From NCBI RefSeq assembly GCF_004337985.1, contig NC_043742.1:1412176-1476175 (forward strand): a stretch of 64,000 nt of DNA, read 5' to 3'. A model generated the notes under the pieces. It was given only the letters and a program-made list of their open reading frames with translations. It was not told where the DNA came from and searched no databases. Below, in pieces: positions 1 through 11,845 of this stretch (the first letter of the stretch is position 1; every line of letters starts with the position of its first letter). The stretch is from Pyricularia pennisetigena (lineage: Eukaryota; Ascomycota; Sordariomycetes; Magnaporthales; Pyriculariaceae). Position numbers and translations under genes: made by a program.

Positions 1-2640
1 ATATCGAACCGGGTTAAACCATTTTTACCTTAATATTATAATATCGGAAATAATTGTACACTATTATTAAATAATATAAATTTCCCAGGATTTCGGTCCA
101 AAATTATATTAATATATTATTATCCCTGTTAATATAGGTATATTTAATTTTAGGGAATTAACTTCCGGATTATTTTTTTTTATTTTTATTTTATTAATTA
201 AGGCGTATATTAATATTAGGTTCCAAAGCATATTTTCCATTGTCCAGAGGTGGTAAAATTGCAGTTTCAGCGAACGGGTATTCGCAGCTTTATTATTCCG
301 GCTAAATTTAATACGTACCGCATTATTATGCAAATTGCCGCCGGCTTTGCTTAACCTGTAACGCCCGACAAATAAAGGCCTTTAGTAATTGCTGTTTTAT
401 TTACCGCTAACGTAATTAATTATTCCGGTTACATAAAGGGATAATAGTGCGTTTGTTAATACCGAAACGAACAAATTTCGGTTTTCCCGCAAAATTAGCA
501 AAATGGTTGGAAAAAGTTTTTAAATTGGCCTAAATAGGTTTTAAAACCACAAAAATAAAAACGCAATGCTTAATTTTATCGGGGATGTTTTGAAAAAGGA
601 TTTACCCAGTGTTTTTTTTTTAAAATACCTGGAAAAAACCCGAAAATTTCTAAGAAAAACTGGGTATAAAAGTTCCTTAAAGTAAAAGCAGGATTTCGAA
701 ACGCAACCTTGGGTTGTATCGAAAAACGGTTCGGTTAAGGATATAATTATTTTTAAAATTTAGCAAAATATCGTTTAAAGCGATTTACATTTAACGCGAA
801 TATAATTAATAAATTTATCGAATAAAAAGCAGATATTACCCGAAATTTTTAAAGATATTTGTTTCTTCCATATCGTTAGGTTTGGGACGGGTTTAACGTA
901 TTCGAACGTTCGTAATCAGGATTATTAAAGGTTACCACTAATTCCAAAACTATTAACCATTATTTTTCGTTAATGGTCGAAAATCATAAATATTGCTTGT
1001 GCGCGGGCGAGTTTAAACTATGGGGTATTATTCACGAAAACGAATGGTCCGGGACCAAAATTATGGGAACAATTACCAAAAGGTTAAAGCAAAAAATAAA
1101 AGGGTTAATAAATATATATTACGATTGCGGAACGTTTTCGGTTATTAATAAATTTGGTATTTTTAAAATACGTTTATAAATACGATTACCCGCAGGTTTT
1201 TGTTTATAATTCCCAATACCTTTTAATTTTTCAATTTTACGCGACTATTCGAAAAAATATTAAAAATTAAAACTGTTTAATTAATATATGGGTTATTCCG
1301 CGTTTAAATTAATTTTACGGGGTTAATATTACGATGCGGGAAACGCTGGATATATTAATTCGGTATGGATGGATGCGTATCGTTGGCCAATTAGGTCGTC
1401 GTTTAAATATTTAAATCGGGGAATAGATGCAAAAGTTTAAATATTGGTTTGGGAGGCCCCGGTGGAAATATTGCAATTTAAACAGCATTAGGTTATCGCA
1501 TCCAAACGGATACCGGCGTAAATATAATGCTGGGGCAGGGAGGTGGTATTAGTATGCAGTTTAAAAACCGTACGTAATATGGAACGTAAAAAACGTTTAC
1601 CGATTTAATATTTAGAGTTTTAAAGCTAAAAATAACTATAATTGGCGTTAATACAAATAATAGAAAAATAAAATTTTACACTGCCTCGGGTCCGACCACG
1701 AAATTTTAAATTCCAAATTTCAGTTGTAAGATTTGTATTAAATATAAAAATTCGGTACTGAATTTGTTTTTAATTACAATTAAATAAATGGAGGGTGACC
1801 ATTGTTTTAACCTATAACGGAATCGCCACGGCCCATTTTTGGGCCTTTGGTTAAATTGCCCCAATTAAAATCGGTATATCCAAAACTGGGCAAGCCCTGG
1901 CCTAATTTCAGTTTTTCCATATTCCAGGTTATTTTCGTCGGAGTCCTAACGTTTTTTGGGCATCCCAGAATTTGACTATTATATTAATGCAAATCCAAAT
2001 TAACGGCGAATTGTTTTTGGATTTACAATATAGATTTTAATGACGGGTTTTTCGTTTTAATTACCTAACCATTTTTTCGGTTTTGTACCGTTTTGAAATT
2101 TGTAGATTTTACCTGAAAAATGCGACAATTATATTTATTTAATTTTTCCCTTATTTTCAAAATAATTAAGCGGTATTAAAGGTTTAAAAAGCTAATTGAA
2201 AAAATATGTTCGCTCCCTATTTTTGGATTTTAAAATTTATTTTTCGAATGTGCCGGCGTATTGTAACGGATTGTTGGTATATATAGTCCTTTTTTTTACC
2301 TAATTACCGTTTTTGGAATATAAATTTATAGTGCTTTTTTAAGCTATTTAACATATTCTGAAATAATCGTGCCCTTTTATACTTTTTTAGGGTATTTTAT
2401 ATTTTATTATTTATTTAGGAAAAAACCCCTTTAAGCACATTTTTTTTATATACGCAATTAGCCTCCATTGCAACAAAAATAAAAGCAATATTTTCCATAA
2501 CCCGATTCGGTACAGGAGTTTTACGGGTAATTAGCCCCATAATCGCATTTGCAGGCCCAATCCTTTTGGTTAAAATAACCTAGTTTATATATAAATGGCC
2601 GCTGGTATAGTTATTTAATTTTATAAATACTATATTGCTC
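1..2640. other. Degraded AT-rich DNA with no identifiable gene
   Basis: I see no recognisable family here. Short open stretches read plausibly as protein relics, mainly on the plus strand between about 560 and 1180 and around 1330-1420. They are cut by many TAA/TAG codons and I could not assign them. The dominant words are TTAATTA/ATAATT with CG dinucleotides kept, which fits DNA mutated by RIP. A stretch at 2460-2580 is open in the same frame as the following MFS pseudogene, but I cannot show it belongs to it. Confidence 0.5.
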
Positions 2641-4191
2641 GGTTATAACGTTAGCAACGTTATTAATATCCAAATACCTATCGTGACCGATTTTGGTAAA
2701 ATCGAACTGTTTACCTGGGTCGCCATCGGTTATACAACCGTTAATTCCTGCGTCGTGCCGTTTTACCGCAGGTTATACATATTTGGTAATATAAGGTAAT
2801 ATATTTATATTTACGTTTGTATTTAAATGGCGGGTGCTGCCGTCGCGGGAATTGCGACAAATATGGATTTCGTCGTGCTCGGGAGGGCGATTATTGGAAT
2901 TGGGGGTGCTGGGTTATACCAAAAATATTTCTGTTTTTTACAGGTTATTTTATTTACAAAAAAAACAGTATTGCTAATTTCAATTTTAAATTTTAATATT
3001 ATATTTTATAATTACATTTTTTCCATACCCGTCGAAACCCCCCGTGGCCAAACCTTAATCGGTATCGGTTTTGCTATCGGTTTATTATTTGGCCCCGTCG
3101 TCGGCGGCGCTTTTGCTAAAAATTATTCGATAACCTGGCGCTGGGCTATATATATTAATATTTCCGTCCTGGTGTTCCTCGTCGTCGGTTGGATTATTTT
3201 TTTACCCGTTTTATATTTGGGTTAAATTATAAGCCACCCAACCGTTCGGTTTCGTAATATCGACCTTTTAAACTGGTTATTATATAACGTTTTTTTTATT
3301 ATATTATATTTTAGCCTTATTTTTTCGGGTATATAATAGCAATGGGGCTCGGATTAATACACCGCCGCGTGGGTTTTTACGGGCATCTTAGGTACGGTAT
3401 ACGTAACGTAATAAACCTTTTACATTTTTACCACGCCGGAAAACAGGATTTTTCCCGTTAAAATATTACGCGAACGTATTTCGGCGTTATTAATGCTGTC
3501 GGTGGCCATAGCGGCGGCCGCGTACGGTATTTCGCTATATTATACGCCGCTATTTTTTACGTTTACGCAGGACGTAACCCCGTTCGAAATTAGGTTAAAT
3601 TTTATACCGTTTATCGGGAACTTTATCGGTACCACGATTATCGCCAATATTTTACTATCGCGGTTTAGGTTATACGCGCCGCTGTACGTATTAAAAGGTG
3701 GTATTATTATTATCGGTTCGGCGTTGTAAAACTTCGTAACGGTGGATAATCCAAAATCGCTTATATTGGGAAAATTGGCGGTCGTCGGTATTAGGTTGGG
3801 TTTGGTATTCCAAACGGGAGGGAGCGTGTTTAAAACGGTGGCCGCGGGGGATGCAATTAAGGAAAACAATTATATTACGGCGTTTATAACGCTGCAAATA
3901 TTAGGCGTTACGCTATTTATTTTTGTAGGTGGTTGCATTTTCCAAAACCTTAGGGTAAAATACGTGCGCGAGGCGATCGAGTAATATATATATGGGATAT
4001 TAATACCGAATAACGGAATTATACGAAAAATATTGGTTAATTTGGGGTCGGAGTTAATAGGCGGCCCGCAATTAATTGCGGAATTGCGGAAAAAAATGGC
4101 CGAAAATGTTACGGAAATTATTTGTAAATTATATTTTATTATAATTGCTACCGGTATAGTAGTTTTACTGTATAAATATTTTATACCGTAA
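2641..4191 (+). pseudogene. Major facilitator superfamily transporter pseudogene (drug:H+ antiporter-like)
   Basis: Relic of a multi-pass plasma- or vacuolar-membrane transporter of the fungal MFS type, probably a DHA-like drug/H+ antiporter. All segments lie in one plus-strand frame. In order they show: a first-helix/loop region ending in an FGK motif and FTWVAIGYTT (about 2690-2745), AGAAVAGIATNMDF and the family signature GRAIIGIGGAGL (2830-2925), RGQTLIGIGFAIGLLFGP.VGG and TWRWAIYIN (3045-3160), then several hydrophobic helices to about 4191. The end reads FVGGCIFQNL followed by a charged segment and a last helix, as in this family. Sequence near 2800-2830 and 2930-3025 looks intronic (TTTTTTACAG acceptor at about 2942). 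Several stops interrupt the frame (for example at 3727 and 3982) but I see no clear frameshift. Family is confident; substrate is unknown. Start is not resolved. Confidence 0.82.
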
Positions 4192-4680
4192 AGAAGGTTA
4201 AATTTTATATTGGCCGATAAAACCAAAGTGGATAAAATATAAAAAATGCGTGGGAAATTAGCTTATTTTACACGTTTATTTAATAATCCCATAATTAACC
4301 GAAAGGAATTCCGCAAAACCAATTTGCACAAATAATTTAAATAAAATAGTTAATTAATTAAAGCTTTTTTCAAAATGACGTTTATAAATTCGAAATTAGT
4401 GGTTTGTTATTAAAAAGCGATTATTTGTATTGCAGGTAAAAAATATATAATAACCGAAATACTTTTTATGCTTAATTGTTTACGTATAATCCCAAAAACA
4501 TCGCCATATCCTAATTTAAATTAAAACAATAATAAAAACAGGACAATATTTGGATAAAGTATAAATTAGTTAAATATTATTAATATAAACCGGCCTAGTA
4601 AAATTTACTACTGCTTTTATCCTATAATTCCCAATATAACCGTTTATTAATGCTAGTTTTTCCATTATTCCATCCACGAA
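4192..4680. other. No gene seen
   Basis: AT-rich spacer between the MFS and BCS1-like pseudogenes. No domain, repeat copy or RNA gene was recognised in it. Confidence 0.4.
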
Positions 4681-4689
4681 TTCTGGAAA

Positions 4690-5750
4690 CCGTTAAAAAT
4701 ATAATAAACCTGGATTAGCAGGAAAAGCGGCGGAAATTTGATCGAATACTGTTATTTACGTATCGGGCTATTTCCGTTGCGGTAACCAAATATACCGTAA
4801 CGTTTGGGGCGGTTTCGTGGCGGTACGGATAAAGATTTTCCACAATAAAGGGTATAACGTATCGTTTATAACCAGTGCTGGATAAAAACGAGGCGTTTTG
4901 GGGAATATATTAGCGACCCAAAATTTATTACCAGTTTACCAATACGCCTGTAAAATTGTATAATAATTTAATATTAAATATAAATTTGCATTTTTGCGAT
5001 TTAAGCGAATAAAAAGCGGTTCCAGGTAATATAATAGGTAAACGACGCGTTAAAACTTTAATTATACCAAAATTGGTATTTAAATCCCATCGTTAAGTTT
5101 TTACGCCATTATTGCGAATTTAAAAACAAATAGCGCAAAAAATTGGTTATTATCCATATACGATAAAATTGTGATTTAAGCGGTCGCGCAAATTGGGATA
5201 TAACTTTTTCAAAGGCTAAAAGGTTATTTAATACGGTATATTTGAAAAACGATACGAAAAAACAGTTCGTTAATAATATTAAAAATTATTACCAATATTA
5301 GAAAATATTACCACGACCGTGGGATACCTTACCGACGAGGATATTTCCTATATGGACCTCCAGGGACCGGTAAAACTTTTTTCAGTTTAACGTTGGCGGG
5401 TAAATTCAATTTCGACGTTTATATGCTGCATATCCCAAACGTCCGCCATAATAACGAATTAATAACGTTTTTTACAAAATTACCGCCAAATTGTATCGTT
5501 TTGCTGGAGGATGTTAATACTGTTAAATGTCGGCGTTAACCAACCATCCATTTAAATTCGGAAAATGAAAGCGATAGCGAAAATGGAATACCAGGCGCGT
5601 TTGGTAAACGGTCCGCCTATTCGCTTTTTGGGCTATTAAATTCGTTAAATGGCGTGGCAAACCCAAAAAACCGCATTATTATTATAATTACCAACAATAT
5701 TGAAAAATTGCCATTTAAATTGTTTTGCCGCTATCGTTTAATTACCGCAA
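4690..5750 (+). pseudogene. BCS1-like AAA ATPase pseudogene
   Basis: The BCS1/AAA family comprises membrane-anchored ATPases; the mitochondrial member translocates the Rieske protein, and filamentous fungi carry many divergent paralogues. Seen here in one plus frame: a degraded N-terminal part, then a linker of BCS1 type before the ATPase (TVYLKNDTKKQFVNNI at about 5240-5290), GIPYRRGYFLYGPPGTGKT with Walker A at 5354-5377, Walker B LLEDVN at about 5501-5518, and YSLFGLLNSLNGVANPKNR followed by a sensor-like ITNNIEKL to about 5720. The Walker B end is normally acidic (EDID) and reads N here, a G-to-A change. Numerous stops lie upstream of the ATPase core. The C-terminus after 5745 does not match the family well. 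The segment 4890-5075 has a second copy near 63.1 kb. Family assignment of the ATPase core is strong; orthology to true BCS1 is not claimed. Confidence 0.8.
4890..5075 (+). repeat. Dispersed repeat, copy 1 (partner 63050-63235)
   Basis: This segment of the BCS1-like pseudogene is matched in direct orientation near the right end of the window. Shared landmarks are TTTTGGGGAATAT, AGCGACCCAAAATTTAT, GAATAAAAAGCGGTTCCA and AGGTAAACGACGCGTTAAA at the same spacing. Most differences I see are transitions. Confidence 0.75.
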
Positions 5751-7135
5751 ATTCCAGCCCCAATATTTTGCGATCGGTTTACGAGCAAAATTTTGTGGAA
5801 AATAACCTATAATATAAATAATTTAATTTAAAAAACTCGTTTATAAAAAAAATATATATATAATCGAGATTTACTGCTTTACGTTGGAGTTTTTTGCCGG
5901 TGGGATTTTTAAAATAAGGACGGGGTTTCGCGCGATCCCGTGGTAAACCCAATAATCCGCATTAAAAATATAGGGTCGAATTTTTCCATTTTGTAATTAA
6001 TTTTGGGTTTTTTAATTTTAACTCGGTTATTAGGTTTTCGCTGGTTTTTTCGCTATTATTAATTCCGTTTTTCGGCAATTTATTTTTGTTAAAAATAAAT
6101 TACGCTGGTAACGGTTTTTTTGGCGATAGCGCAAAACGAATCATATTCGTTTTGGTGATTAACGAAAATTATAATAATAGAAAAATCGACAATTATTATT
6201 ATATTATACGAAATATCACCACCGTCGGAAATCTGTAGCTGTTATTTAATATTATCGGGATAATGGGCCGTTCCGAGCAATATTACGTCCTATTATTAAA
6301 ACACCAATATTAATAGTAAAAAGGGGTAAAAGTATTTATTTAGCAAATAATCCCGATCGCTGTGTTGGCGCAGCGTAAAATTTTGGTAGGATCCCGGCTT
6401 TTTTAAAGTTCGTTTAATTAGAAATTGGATATACGTACCTGCTATTTTAATATAAAAAATTATTCGTGGTAAGCCAAAGCAATTTATATTTTTACCTATT
6501 ATATAGGATATTAAACATTTGGCCCGTTAATTATATATACGAATCCCTGCGCACAGTATCCCTTTTCCCAATATCGATAGGATAATTTTATTATATTCCG
6601 CAAATAAATCCCACTATTATAACGTAATAATTTTGGCGGTTGGCGGGAAATTAGTAACGCAATTTTGTTAGTTGCTTTTTTCTTTTGGGTTATCCGTTTT
6701 TAATACCACGAAAATGGTATTACCTACTGGATTTTAGCGAATTATTAAAGGCGATTTATAAAGGAAATATTAGGCGATAATCGATTACAATTACGAATTA
6801 ATTTTACAAAATAAAAAGCAATGCAATTTTAAGGGCTTTTATAAATATAACGGGTAATTGAGGAACGTTTTGGAAACAATATTATACACGCTCCGGTAGG
6901 GAATTTAATAGGAAATTATATGGTTGGGAAAGCTATCCCCAACCATGGTTAAATCGTTATACCCAAAAATTACAATCCCAATTATAATTCCATATAATAA
7001 CCCGTAATATTAACTATTTATACAGCGGTAACAATATAATTAGCTATATCGTTAAAATTGCCGGATTTAAAAGATTTTTCGCGATTAATCTCAATTGCAC
7101 CCGCCTTATTTTGGGTTCGTTAAACCTCCCTAAAC
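5751..7135. other. No gene seen
   Basis: AT-rich DNA with no recognised domain on either strand. A short palindromic word, GGTTGGGAAAGCTATCCCCAACC-like, lies near 6925-6948. Confidence 0.35.
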
Positions 7136-7139
7136 CCCA

Positions 7140-8440
7140 TAAACGTAGTATTCGGGTTAGGTTCGACCCTCCGTTTTTTTTAAAATGTTACCGCCTCCAA
7201 TTTCCATTCCAATTGTTCAATTTTCCGCTGTGCATTAGTAAAATTTAAATTTTTAAAACCCTATCCTTTGCGGATTTTTGAAAATAATAAACGTTATGTA
7301 AAGTTGTTTCCAATTAACCTAATATATTGTCCCAATTAATTTGCCACCTTTTTAACATTTTTGGGGGTTTTCCAATCGACCAACGAGCCGTTTTAGGTTA
7401 AACGATCCAAATTACTGGGTTTTAACGGTAATATGCGACGGCCGTAATGCCCGGTATTGGGAATATTCGGTTATTGTGCCGAACTATTCCGATTTTGCAA
7501 AAGGAGGGGGTTTAATAACGGTTTATTAATATTAATCGGTTATAATCCCGTTGCACGCCACCCGTTTGCAATAATCCGGCTTATAAATGTTTTTTAACGT
7601 GTTTAATAATAATAATTAAAAAAATATCGCTTTCCAATAATAGTAGAATCGTTAAATTGACCTATTTCCGAAAATCGACGTCGGTAGGTTTCCTTTAAGG
7701 TCGAAAATACCGTTAAATTAAGGGGTTAAAGGATATAAAATATATGGGCCGGAAAATAAATAATATAAACGTTATTTTCGAAATATTTGGCCATAAAATC
7801 CGGGGTTGTATACGATTTATAACCGTCGATAATTAATAATTTTATATCCCCTGGGATTTCCGGTACAATATTTGGCAAAAAAACGGTTTTAAACCATTAA
7901 AGGGCGGTATTATTATTAGTCCAACCGTTAAAAATAGCTGTAAATTTCCAGCCTTTGTAAAAGGCCATATCCGTAGGGAATTATTATTATTATACCGATT
8001 TCTTTTTATATATAACGAAGGGCGGAAAGGCTTACCCGGCAGCCGAGATGTATTCGATAAAAATAATCTACCCCCGACCCCCAGGTTGTTTTTTAATTAT
8101 TGGTTTCGTATTTTGGGACCTTAAAACCAAATTATTCGAATTTTGGCCTTCGATAACGCCGGCCTTATTTATATTCCAGCGGTTTTCCGGTTTAATAGGC
8201 CGGATTTCGGGGTGCTTTAACCGTGGCCACTATTCCCTAATTTTTTTAACAATTGCTCCGTTAACCCGTTATAAATCCATTCGTTAAAATCTTTATATTT
8301 TAAATAAAAAGTACCGGGCCAAAAAGGAGTTAATCCAACGTTTGCCGAAAGGTTAAAGGTTTCCTTTAACCCGTAATATTATTTCGGCCAATTACCGCAT
8401 TTTTTTATAAATAGGTGGGAGCCCCAATTTGGTTTTGGTA
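7140..8440 (-). pseudogene. Fot1/pogo-type DDE transposase pseudogene (copy 1)
   Basis: Relic of a transposase of the Tc1-mariner superfamily, Fot1/pogo branch, read on the minus strand. The N-terminal part lies near 8440-8290 and is poorly preserved. The catalytic core follows: a segment matching the loop after the first Asp (about 8200-8080), ALQWLKTVFLPNI (about 7895-7860), LLIIDGYKSYTTPDF (family: LLxDGHxSH; both His read Tyr, CAT to TAT) near 7850-7800, and NNVYIIYFPAH to about 7740. The C-terminal charged tail continues to about 7140, with WKTPKNVKKVA and KKRRVEPNPNT as in the copy at 34.2-35.8 kb. Many stops are present. I did not find terminal inverted repeats for this copy. Compared with copy 2 it is clearly more decayed. 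Confidence 0.75.
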
Positions 8441-10225
8441 AGGGTCCAAATTATAAAGTGAGTTTTTTGGGTTCCGGAAAGTTTTTGGGCTGGTTTTTGT
8501 GCCCGGGTCCGGGTTTGTGCCCCCCGGATTCGGCCCCGGAGTATATTATGCGGAATAACCTATATTTTCGAGGTTTTCCGGATTAATATACCGGTTGCGA
8601 TTGCGTGCAAAGCCGTTTCGAATTCGTTTTTTGTATATTATTTCAGCTTTGGCTGTAGAATTTATGTACAAAGTTTGGAATTAGTTACATTTAAAATAAC
8701 GGAAATATATTTATATAAATTACGAAAATTAAAGTGATAAATCAATGGTTTAGGGCTAGCGGTTAGGGGGGGGGCAGCTAAGGCGGTTCCGATTTACATT
8801 TTATAAAAACCAGGTTTAACGGTTGGTGGTTATTTTTCAAATCCTACCCGAACAAATTTTTTGTATTTGCTTGTTTTTCCATTATTAATTCGGTATAAAA
8901 TCCTTAATAAAATTAACATATCCCTAAAAGGCGTTTTTTTCTGTTGCTATATTATTTTCCGTCTTTATATTTTTAAATATATTTGTTTAGCTATATTTGT
9001 GTTTAAATAAAGTTTAATCGAATTTATCGACAATTTTCCGAATTAATTAAATATATTTTATTGTACGCTAATTTTAGGGATTGTTCTTCGTTGGGGCGGG
9101 ATTTGTAATTGCGCAACCAATTATTATTTACCAGGAATTAAAGTAAATAGGCAATTTAAACCTTAATAACGAAATAAATTTTTATTAAACCGTTCAAAAA
9201 CCGCCGAAACACCTTTAATATTATTAACCTTTTTTTACTATACCGAAACTCGCTAAATATAATATACGAATTATTTCCATTTTTAATCTAATAATGGTTG
9301 GGCCGAGGTATTAAAACTCCTTTTACCCATTATAACAGGCAATATATTCGATATAATGTTCCCATTTTTTATTTATTCGTTATTATTCCGTCCAATGTCG
9401 GATATATCGAAAATACCGTCGGTAAAACCACCGTTAATACGATTTTTTAGGTAATATTAATGGAATTTATACGGTTTTCGGAAATTGGTTTGGTTTTACC
9501 TGGGTTTTCGCGGCGGTTATGGTTTTGCTCGCGGTCGTAGTTTGAAATTGCGCATTAATAGTTTAATTTAATTAAAATAATATTTTTTGGTTAATATTAC
9601 CTTTTTTCATTTTCGGTATAGGATTAAATCCATTTTAAATTATATCCGTATTTAAAAATTTCGTACATAAATTTGCATATATTTAATTTAAGGATTATTA
9701 ATAAAAAATAATAATGTATTTAGGGATAATTATGTTAAAATTGAGATTGTATGGGTTTGCGGGGGTGCGAAAGGTATTTTTATAAATTAGGAACGTTTTT
9801 AGGATGGTTTTGCCAATAATAGTGGAAATATTTATATATAACCCAGCGGGGATACCTAAAACGGGTAAGGCAGTATTGTTTTGCAAATTCAGCTGTACTT
9901 TTGCCTCGTTTTTCGAATTGGAGGCCTCGTTGGCGAACCATGTCGTTTTTCCCAATTTATACCGTTATAGTGTATTGCCAAGGAACTAATAACCTATGTG
10001 GGAATATTTCGGGGGTGAAATTAATGCCAGTTTTCCTAAAGGGGCGCGTTGTGTAATAACCTCGTTTTTATTGGCCTTTGTTTCCAGGGAACCTTTTAAA
10101 AAAATAATTTAAGGTAACCATCCCTGTGCTTAACTAATTAGGGTATAATTGTGCCCATTTGCACTTTAAAAAAAGCTTCGCCCGACCCGTTTTATCATCC
10201 CTGCTGGAAATGGAGGATTAAATTA
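8441..10225. other. No gene identified
   Basis: A hydrophobic plus-strand stretch at about 9455-9545 (GFTWVFAAVMVLLAVVV) looks like a membrane helix and could be a transporter fragment, but nothing around it supports a family. Plus frame 9804-9989 is open for about 60 codons without recognisable domain. The rest is unassigned. Confidence 0.35.
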
Positions 10226-10229
10226 AATT

Positions 10230-10560
10230 AGCCTCAATATTTAGGGTTTAAAAATGTGCACGACGGATTGTACATGCCTCCGCAGGAAAGTAGGCTGCCT
10301 AAAAATACCACAGTCAAAATTTAACAAACTTTTCGGTGCTAAATTTTTAACTGCTATACTTTTGCAGCATATTGGATTACCAACCTAGTTTTAGCCTTTA
10401 TGCGAAGTGAAATTATACCTCCAATTAGCACACCTAATTAGCCGCATAATTTCTCCCTGGCGTGCGTTTACCAATATATCCTGGACATTTCCTAAAGGGA
10501 TTATAACGACGTTTTTGCTAAATAAACGAATTTGTTTAAAATGGCCAAAATAATCCAGAA
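10230..10560 (-). pseudogene. Unknown coding fragment, paralogue of 44480-44640
   Basis: Read on the minus strand, the stretch encodes a peptide with several cysteines, including PICCKSIAVKNLAPKSLLNF at about 10385-10320. A minus-strand stretch near 44.5 kb reads MCYKSIAVNILISRNLLNY at the equivalent place, with identical words AACTGCTATACTTTT in the DNA. Two copies with the same coding strand suggest a duplicated gene or element ORF. Upstream minus-strand sequence (about 10540-10440) reads as protein too (NVQDILVNARQGEIMRLI). I do not recognise the family. In-frame stops are present. Confidence 0.5.
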
Positions 10561-11104
10561 TTATTGTTTTTATTTGATTATTAGCATCCTACCAACATTT
10601 TTTTTTTTTCTTTTCGCGGTTCTGACCCCGGTTTGTACTTTTATCCCATATTTCCTTTACTAAACTCTCGTATTGGACAGCTGTTTATATTTGATGTTTT
10701 AATATAATTAGAATAAATAAACGCGAAATTAGATGAAAAGCAATTGCCAAATTTAGTTTTACATTATTTCGGTTACCTTATTCGAGTTCAGGGGGCCGTT
10801 TATCGCCTTAAAATACGAAACAAACCAATTAAAACCCTTATTTCCGGTGATAAGCCCATCGTGCCCCACCCTGGAATTAGCCTTCCCATCCAAAAAAAAT
10901 CATGGTAAAACCAACACAGGCACCGGAAATATAAAACTGGATTTTTAACCAAATCCCATATAATGGTTTTAATTCCGATTTGCTTCGCGGGTTACATCCG
11001 ACTTGGAACAGATGTTACGATTTTTTTGGCCACCTGCATTATCAAAATAGTAATTTGGGTTATGGAGCCGCTTAGACCAGATTAAGTCGTTGGTGCTTTT
11101 ACTT
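10561..11104. other. No gene seen
   Basis: Unassigned sequence; no domain, repeat partner or RNA gene recognised. Confidence 0.3.
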
Positions 11105-11845
11105 GGCGTGGTTCGCCAATACAATTGTGCAAAGGTTGGATTCCTTTAAAAGGTATTATTCGTTACATATTAGCCCAATGCCCAAAAATAATAAACGGCA
11201 ATACCCCGGGAAACTGCATACCCTCCTTTTATTAACCTAAACCATATTTATAAATTCCTGCCACATCTTTGCTAAAGTGCTGGTAAAACTGCAAAAAAAA
11301 AACGAAGGCGCAGGAATCTGTAAGGGAATATCCGCCGTTCCCGTCATTGGTGCCCGTGTTCGCTATTTAACAGCAAATCGATCAAAAGCAGAAACAGGTG
11401 GTGGTACAAAATTAAAAGCACAAAACCAGGGCCAAAAACAGGGGTTTGGGAAGTGGCAGTAAGCAAAACTAGGCCGATCACACCGAAAAAACTCTCCATC
11501 GCCATTCGTCGTTATTTACAATTGAAAATATTAATATATATATGTGGTAGCATTCCGGCAATTAACAAAAATATATTTGTGCCGATTCGCACCCTGCAAC
11601 ACTTTTCGCCCCAGCTGCTTCATCAATGAGGTATAGGTTAACCAAAGGAGGGTATGCAACCTTTCAGGGGTATTACCGCTTATTACCTTTAGGCAGAATT
11701 TAAAAAGGCGAAAAAATATAATATTAATTAAACCTGGCCTAATATACAACGAATTTTTTTGGTAAAAAGCTATAACAAATTTTAACCCACCGTAATAATT
11801 TTTAAAAAAATCCAACCTTTGCATAACCGCATTAGTAAATTATAA
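11105..11845. mobile_element. Small element with imperfect terminal inverted repeats
   Basis: The left end (TTCGCCAATACAATTGTGCA, then AAGGTTGGATTCC, 11108-11142) is matched in inverted orientation by the right end (GGATTTT-complement, then CAACCTTTGCATAACC, about 11800-11845). Over some 24 aligned bases the two ends differ only by transitions, so the repeat was once near perfect and has been altered by RIP. A related right end is at 52300-52490. The minus strand 11531-11824 is open for 97 codons and the plus strand 11277-11462 for 61, but neither resembles a transposase, so this may be a non-autonomous element. I did not establish a target duplication. Confidence 0.55.

Noticed and set aside
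973..1179. 68-codon plus-strand frame near the left end
   Set aside because: It reads like a protein fragment but has no recognisable motif, and the surrounding sequence gives no gene context.
1..2640. Mitochondrial origin suggested by the high AT content
   Set aside because: Nuclear-type genes, spliceosomal introns, LTR and LINE elements and transition-biased repeat decay are inconsistent with a mitochondrial genome.
9455..9545. Possible second MFS transporter fragment
   Set aside because: Only one hydrophobic helix is readable and no MFS motif (GRxxxGxG or RGQ-type) is present nearby.
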